From Fibrobacter succinogenes (GTDB lineage: Bacteria > Fibrobacterota > Fibrobacteria > Fibrobacterales > Fibrobacteraceae): a stretch of 64,000 nt of DNA. Positions 60,889 to 64,000 of this stretch are shown one piece after another. The notes beneath the pieces were generated by a model, which was not told the DNA's origin, searched no databases, and was given only the letters and a program-made list of their open reading frames with translations. How positions within the stretch are numbered: the first letter of the stretch is position 1; each line of letters starts with the position of its first letter. Made by a program: the position numbers and the translations under genes. The stretch lies in NCBI GenBank assembly GCA_902762305.1, contig CACWNW010000003.1:1-64000 (forward strand), read 5' to 3'.

Positions 60889-62202
60889 TTACCAGCAGAA
60901 TCCTTCATAGTTCGGCAGAGTTTCCACAGTGGGATCCTTCAGGCGCACAAGATCCAAGAAATGTATTTCCGGGTACTTGCGGATGAGGTCGGGTATTTCA
61001 GGATTCTTGACCGTCACAATGACAAGCGAAGTCTTGCTCACCACGCTTTCCACATCCTTGTCCAACAGCGGGAGCAAGTGCGGGATGCGCTTGTTGAGTT
61101 CGTTCAGGTTCGTTTCCTTCTCGCGCGCGATGTTCAGGTAGCGGTCGTAAATACGGAGGGTGCATCCCTTGCCGAGCACCGCTTCTGCAAGGCGGATGGC
61201 CGCAGAATTGCGGAGGTCATCGGTACCGGCCTTGAAGGTAAGGCCGACAATGCCCACGGAACGCACGCCAATCTGCTGCACGCGTTCGAGCACGCGGTGA
61301 ATATGGAGGTTGTTGCTGTTCTCGATGGAACCAAGAATCGGGGTCTCCACCTGGTTCGATTCCGCGAGGAAGTTGAGCCCGCGCAAATCCTTCGGGAGGC
61401 ATGAGCCGCCATAGGCGAACCCGGGCTTGAAGTAGTACGGCGAAATGTTCAACTGCGTATCCTTGCAGAACAGGTCCATCACCTGGTGGCTGTCGATATC
61501 GAGCTTCTTGCAGATGGCTCCGATTTCGTTACCGAAGGCGACCTTAAGCGCATGATAGGAGTTGTTCACGAACTTGATAATCTCGGCGACCTTCGGGTCG
61601 ACTTCCACGACCTCGCTCCCGAGTCCCGAATACATTTCCTTGAGCTTGCTGAGAGCCCTGCGGTTCCTGCTCCCGATAACCGTAATCGGCGGGTTCAGGA
61701 AGTCGGAGACTGCCATGCCCTCGCGCAGGAATTCCGGGTTCGAGACCACCGTGAAGTTGATGCCCTCGCGCTTGCCGGAAACCTTCTCTATCAGTTCGCT
61801 GACCGCGGCATTCGTTCCGGGCGGCACCGTACTGCGGATGACCACAATGTGGAACGTGGACTTGGAGCGGATGGCGCCGGCAATGGATTTCACAGCCGAC
61901 ATCAGGAACGACGTATCCAGGCGGCCATCCGGAGCGTTCGGCGTACCGACGCACAGGAACGAAATCTCGGACTTAAGCACGGCTTCTTCAGCAGAAGACG
62001 TCGCCGAAATCAATCCGGCCTTGAACCCTTCCTGCATGACCTCGTCGATATCGCGTTCGACTATCGTGGGAAGTCCCATGGCAACACGGGAAACCTTATT
62101 GAAATCTACATCGCAGCCAATAACCCGATGGCCGAGCTTTGCGAGACACGCGATGCCTACACATCCAACATATCCCAAACCGAACACACTGATAGAAGCC
62201 AT
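60889..62202 (-). CDS. algD: GDP-mannose 6-dehydrogenase (AlgD-type)
   Basis: A 437-residue NAD-dependent four-electron dehydrogenase. FGLGYVGCVGIACLAKLGH binds NAD; SNPEFLREGMAVSDFLNPPITVIG matches the AlgD form (PP-x-TVIG) rather than the DRIVIG of UDP-glucose dehydrogenases; YHALKVAFGNEIGAI, SPYYFKPGFAYGGSCLPKD (catalytic Cys268, the same number as in Pseudomonas AlgD) and the terminal EGFCW also match AlgD. It would make GDP-mannuronate, so the glycan probably contains mannuronic or a derived uronic acid. It starts 20 bases after the UDP-glucose dehydrogenase stop. Confidence 0.88.
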   Translation of the reverse strand: MASISVFGLGYVGCVGIACLAKLGHRVIGCDVDFNKVSRVAMGLPTIVERDIDEVMQEGFKAGLISATSSAEEAVLKSEISFLCVGTPNAPDGRLDTSFLMSAVKSIAGAIRSKSTFHIVVIRSTVPPGTNAAVSELIEKVSGKREGINFTVVSNPEFLREGMAVSDFLNPPITVIGSRNRRALSKLKEMYSGLGSEVVEVDPKVAEIIKFVNNSYHALKVAFGNEIGAICKKLDIDSHQVMDLFCKDTQLNISPYYFKPGFAYGGSCLPKDLRGLNFLAESNQVETPILGSIENSNNLHIHRVLERVQQIGVRSVGIVGLTFKAGTDDLRNSAAIRLAEAVLGKGCTLRIYDRYLNIAREKETNLNELNKRIPHLLPLLDKDVESVVSKTSLVIVTVKNPEIPDLIRKYPEIHFLDLVRLKDPTVETLPNYEGFCW

Positions 62203-62222
62203 AATAAGAACCTATTCCGTTA

Positions 62223-63593
62223 CTACTCTGCCTTACCCTTGCCAATGCTGGAGACTTCGAAACCGATCTTGCGGAGGGCGTCGGCATCCAGGATATTACG
62301 TCCGTCGAATACGAACGCGGGCTTTGCCATGCCCTTGTAGATGCGCTTCCAGTCGAGTTCGGCGAAGCACTTCCATTCCGTGCAGACCACCACGGCGTGT
62401 GCGCCTTCGGCAGCCTTGTACGGGTCATCCTCGAACTGGACCTGGTCGATAACATCCTTCAGGTCGCGCTTTGCATCGGGGATAGCCTTCGGGTCGGTCA
62501 CGACCGGCTGTGCATGTTCGGCGAGCAAGTCTCGCACCACGAGGTTTGCGGGGCTTTCGCGCGTATCACCGGTGTTAGCCTTGAAGGCAAATCCGAACAC
62601 GGCAATCTTCTTCCCTGCAATCGTATTGAACATCGTCTCGAGCATGCGATCCACAACGCGGTGGGTCTGCCACTCGTTAATCTTCACAACGCTTTCCCAA
62701 TAAGCAGCCACTTCGGGAAGTCCGTAATAGCCGCAAAGGTACACAAGATTCAGAATATCCTTCTTGAAGCAGGAACCACCGAAACCGATGGAAGCCTTGA
62801 GGAACTTGGGCCCGATACGGCGGTCCTTGCCCATCACGTAGGCGACTTCGTCCACGTCGGCGCCGGTCTTTTCGCAGAGGGCGCTGATGGAGTTGATGGA
62901 GCTGATGCGCTGCGCGAGGAATGCGTTCGCGGTGAGCTTCGTGAGTTCGGAGCTCCAGAGGTTCGTCGTAAGGATGCGGTCACGCGGAACCCAGTGGGCA
63001 TAGACGTCCACGAGCTTCTGGCAGGCGGCAAGTCCCGATTCCGTCTGATGGGAGCCGATAAGCACCCGATCGGGCTCAAACAAGTCGTTGATGGCAGTAC
63101 CTTCGGCGAGAAACTCGGGGTTGCTGAGCACTTCGAAGTGCAGGCCCTTGTCGTTGGAATTCAAGATGCGTTCCATCGCGGCGGCGGTACGGACGGGGAG
63201 CGTCGACTTCTCGACGATAATCTTGCCTTCGTCGGCAATTTCAAGAATATTGCGCGCGGTCTTTTCCCAGTACTGCAGGTCAGATGCCTTGCCGGCACCA
63301 TGGCCGAACGTCTTTGTCGGGGTATTCACCGAAACGAAGATGATGTCCGCTTCCTTGATAGCGGCAGGAATATCGGTACTAAAGAAGAGATTGCGGCCAC
63401 GGGCACGCTTCACCACATCGTCGAGGCCAGGTTCAAAAATCGGCAGGTTGTCGCTATTCCAGGCATCGATACGGGCCTGGTTGATATCGACTACGGTCAC
63501 TTTCACATCGGGACACTTGTCGGCAATAACAGTCATAGTGGGGCCACCGACGTAGCCCGCGCCAATACAAAGAATCTTGGTATTGAAATTCAT
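62223..63593 (-). CDS. ugd: UDP-glucose 6-dehydrogenase (eukaryotic-like subgroup)
   Basis: A 456-residue enzyme making UDP-glucuronate. [20 protein letters not shown] holds the NAD site, then [48 protein letters not shown] (cited in part) and the catalytic [18 protein letters not shown] with Cys275. The [10 protein letters not shown] and VNTPTK-x-G forms mark the subgroup shared with animal and plant enzymes. Start 63593 is chosen because homologues begin there; upstream in-frame codons would add 40 unrelated residues. A TATTTT box ends 9 bases before the ATG with no ribosome site. First gene of the leftward ugd-algD-GT4 operon. Confidence 0.95.
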   Translation of the reverse strand: MNFNTKILCIGAGYVGGPTMTVIADKCPDVKVTVVDINQARIDAWNSDNLPIFEPGLDDVVKRARGRNLFFSTDIPAAIKEADIIFVSVNTPTKTFGHGAGKASDLQYWEKTARNILEIADEGKIIVEKSTLPVRTAAAMERILNSNDKGLHFEVLSNPEFLAEGTAINDLFEPDRVLIGSHQTESGLAACQKLVDVYAHWVPRDRILTTNLWSSELTKLTANAFLAQRISSINSISALCEKTGADVDEVAYVMGKDRRIGPKFLKASIGFGGSCFKKDILNLVYLCGYYGLPEVAAYWESVVKINEWQTHRVVDRMLETMFNTIAGKKIAVFGFAFKANTGDTRESPANLVVRDLLAEHAQPVVTDPKAIPDAKRDLKDVIDQVQFEDDPYKAAEGAHAVVVCTEWKCFAELDWKRIYKGMAKPAFVFDGRNILDADALRKIGFEVSSIGKGKAE

Positions 63594-63654
63594 AATGTGT
63601 AAAAAATAGCAATAAATCCCCTCGCAGGCACACCCTTTACGGAAAGGTCGTTGT

Positions 63655-63681
63655 AAAAAAGAAAATGGGCTTTTTTCGCCC
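63655..63681 (-). terminator. Rho-independent terminator of the CotH gene at the window edge
   Basis: On the minus strand GGGCGAAAAAAGCCC is followed by ATTTTCTTTTTTT, 62 bases past the stop at 63743. The spacer between also has repeated GCCCGTTTTT/GCGTTTTTT segments. Confidence 0.55.
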
Positions 63682-63742
63682 GTTTTTAGCGTTTTTTGCC
63701 CGTTTTTGCACAAGCGGGCCTAACCAAAAAATGTGAGCAAGG

Positions 63743-64000
63743 TTACTTGAAAATCGCAGTAAGCGAACTCACCTCTTCGGGCATTACAGTCCGGGTAATT
63801 TCCTTGGAGCCGTCGTCCCAACGCGAAAACACCCCACCATCGGTCGCCTGAGCCGTCAGCGTAACCGGGAACCCCTTGAAGAACTCGATTACCTTATTGT
63901 CGGAATCCAGCGGAAGCCCATGCACCAGGATGCGCCCCCGGCCTTCGACCTTCAGCGTCACCGCAATCGGTTCGTCAAGTTCGAAATGCTCGCGCAGTTC
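63743..64000 (-). CDS. C-terminus of another CotH-type surface protein (5' end outside window)
   Basis: The last 85 residues of a leftward gene. They begin ELREHFELDEPIAVTLKV and end with a beta-repeat, GGVFSRWDDGSKEITRTV...SLTAIFK. The same arrangement closes the 45342 CotH protein (VREDYRQEFNLGKDIAITLF ... VFAGWSDGSNENP ... VTFTAIFK), so this is very probably the tail of a third CotH-family protein, although the kinase-like domain itself is beyond the window. The repeat resembles InlB/flg_new-type cell-surface beta modules. It is upstream of, and on the same strand as, the ugd operon but separated by a terminator. Confidence 0.75.
   Translation of the reverse strand, partial: ELREHFELDEPIAVTLKVEGRGRILVHGLPLDSDNKVIEFFKGFPVTLTAQATDGGVFSRWDDGSKEITRTVMPEEVSSLTAIFK

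Noticed and set aside
60889-62202. Calling this a second UDP-glucose dehydrogenase
   Set aside because: The PP-x-TVIG motif, Cys268 context and EGFCW terminus follow AlgD (GDP-mannose dehydrogenase), and a clear UDP-glucose enzyme is the next gene.

Overview
The window looks like chromosomal DNA of a Fibrobacter species (rumen or gut fibre degrader). This rests on Fibrobacter-type paralogous families: two lipoproteins built from the FISUMP domain (TIGR02145), one TIGR02171-type lipoprotein, one TIGR02147-type regulator, a CE6 esterase with CBM6 and a C-terminal module of the Fibrobacter paralogous kind, and poly-serine lipoprotein linkers. No tRNA, rRNA, CRISPR array or intact transposase was seen, and no gene-free stretch exceeds about 215 bases.

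Layout. 1-2160: end of etfA plus an acyl-CoA dehydrogenase with an apparent internal deletion. 2200-9400: accessory region of lipoproteins, a TIGR02147 regulator, an SMR transporter, a double-flavodoxin protein and three decayed genes. 9378-14660: housekeeping rpsB-tsf and rplM-rpsI operons (rpsI appears to start at ATC), separated by a flavodoxin-type reductase and a CE6 esterase. 14870-19671: AT-rich island with a very large CLCA-like metalloprotease/vWA protein. 19794-23146: CorC-like protein and an SppA with a beta-rich N-terminal extension. 23211-63593: a roughly 40-kb surface-polysaccharide region. 63743-64000: C-terminus of another CotH protein running off the window.

The polysaccharide region holds a Wzc-like co-polymerase/kinase, a Wzx flippase, a Wzy-like polymerase, six glycosyltransferases, UDP-galactopyranose mutase, UDP-glucose dehydrogenase and an AlgD-type GDP-mannose dehydrogenase, plus two polysaccharide-lyase-type proteins. 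At its centre two convergent operons meet at one shared terminator. The rightward operon ends in an aminotransferase, an ATP-grasp/HAD fusion, a cytidylyltransferase and three LicD transferases. The leftward operon encodes a PEP mutase fused to a nucleotidyltransferase domain, phosphonopyruvate decarboxylase, a phosphoesterase, an SDR epimerase, a second nucleotidyltransferase and a saccharopine-dehydrogenase-like oxidoreductase. I read this as a pathway that makes a phosphonate, activates it as a CMP derivative and hangs it, with other phospho-substituents, on a capsule or outer-membrane glycan. The exact phosphonate is not predictable, because no 2-aminoethylphosphonate transaminase of the usual type is present. 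CotH-type kinases, FISUMP and TIGR02171 lipoproteins lie among the glycan genes and may be surface partners.

Regulation visible in the DNA: a recurring promoter form (TTGAnn or a weaker -35, 17 bases, TATATT, often followed by TG), and several genes whose -10 box lies only 6-9 bases before the start codon, suggesting leaderless mRNAs.
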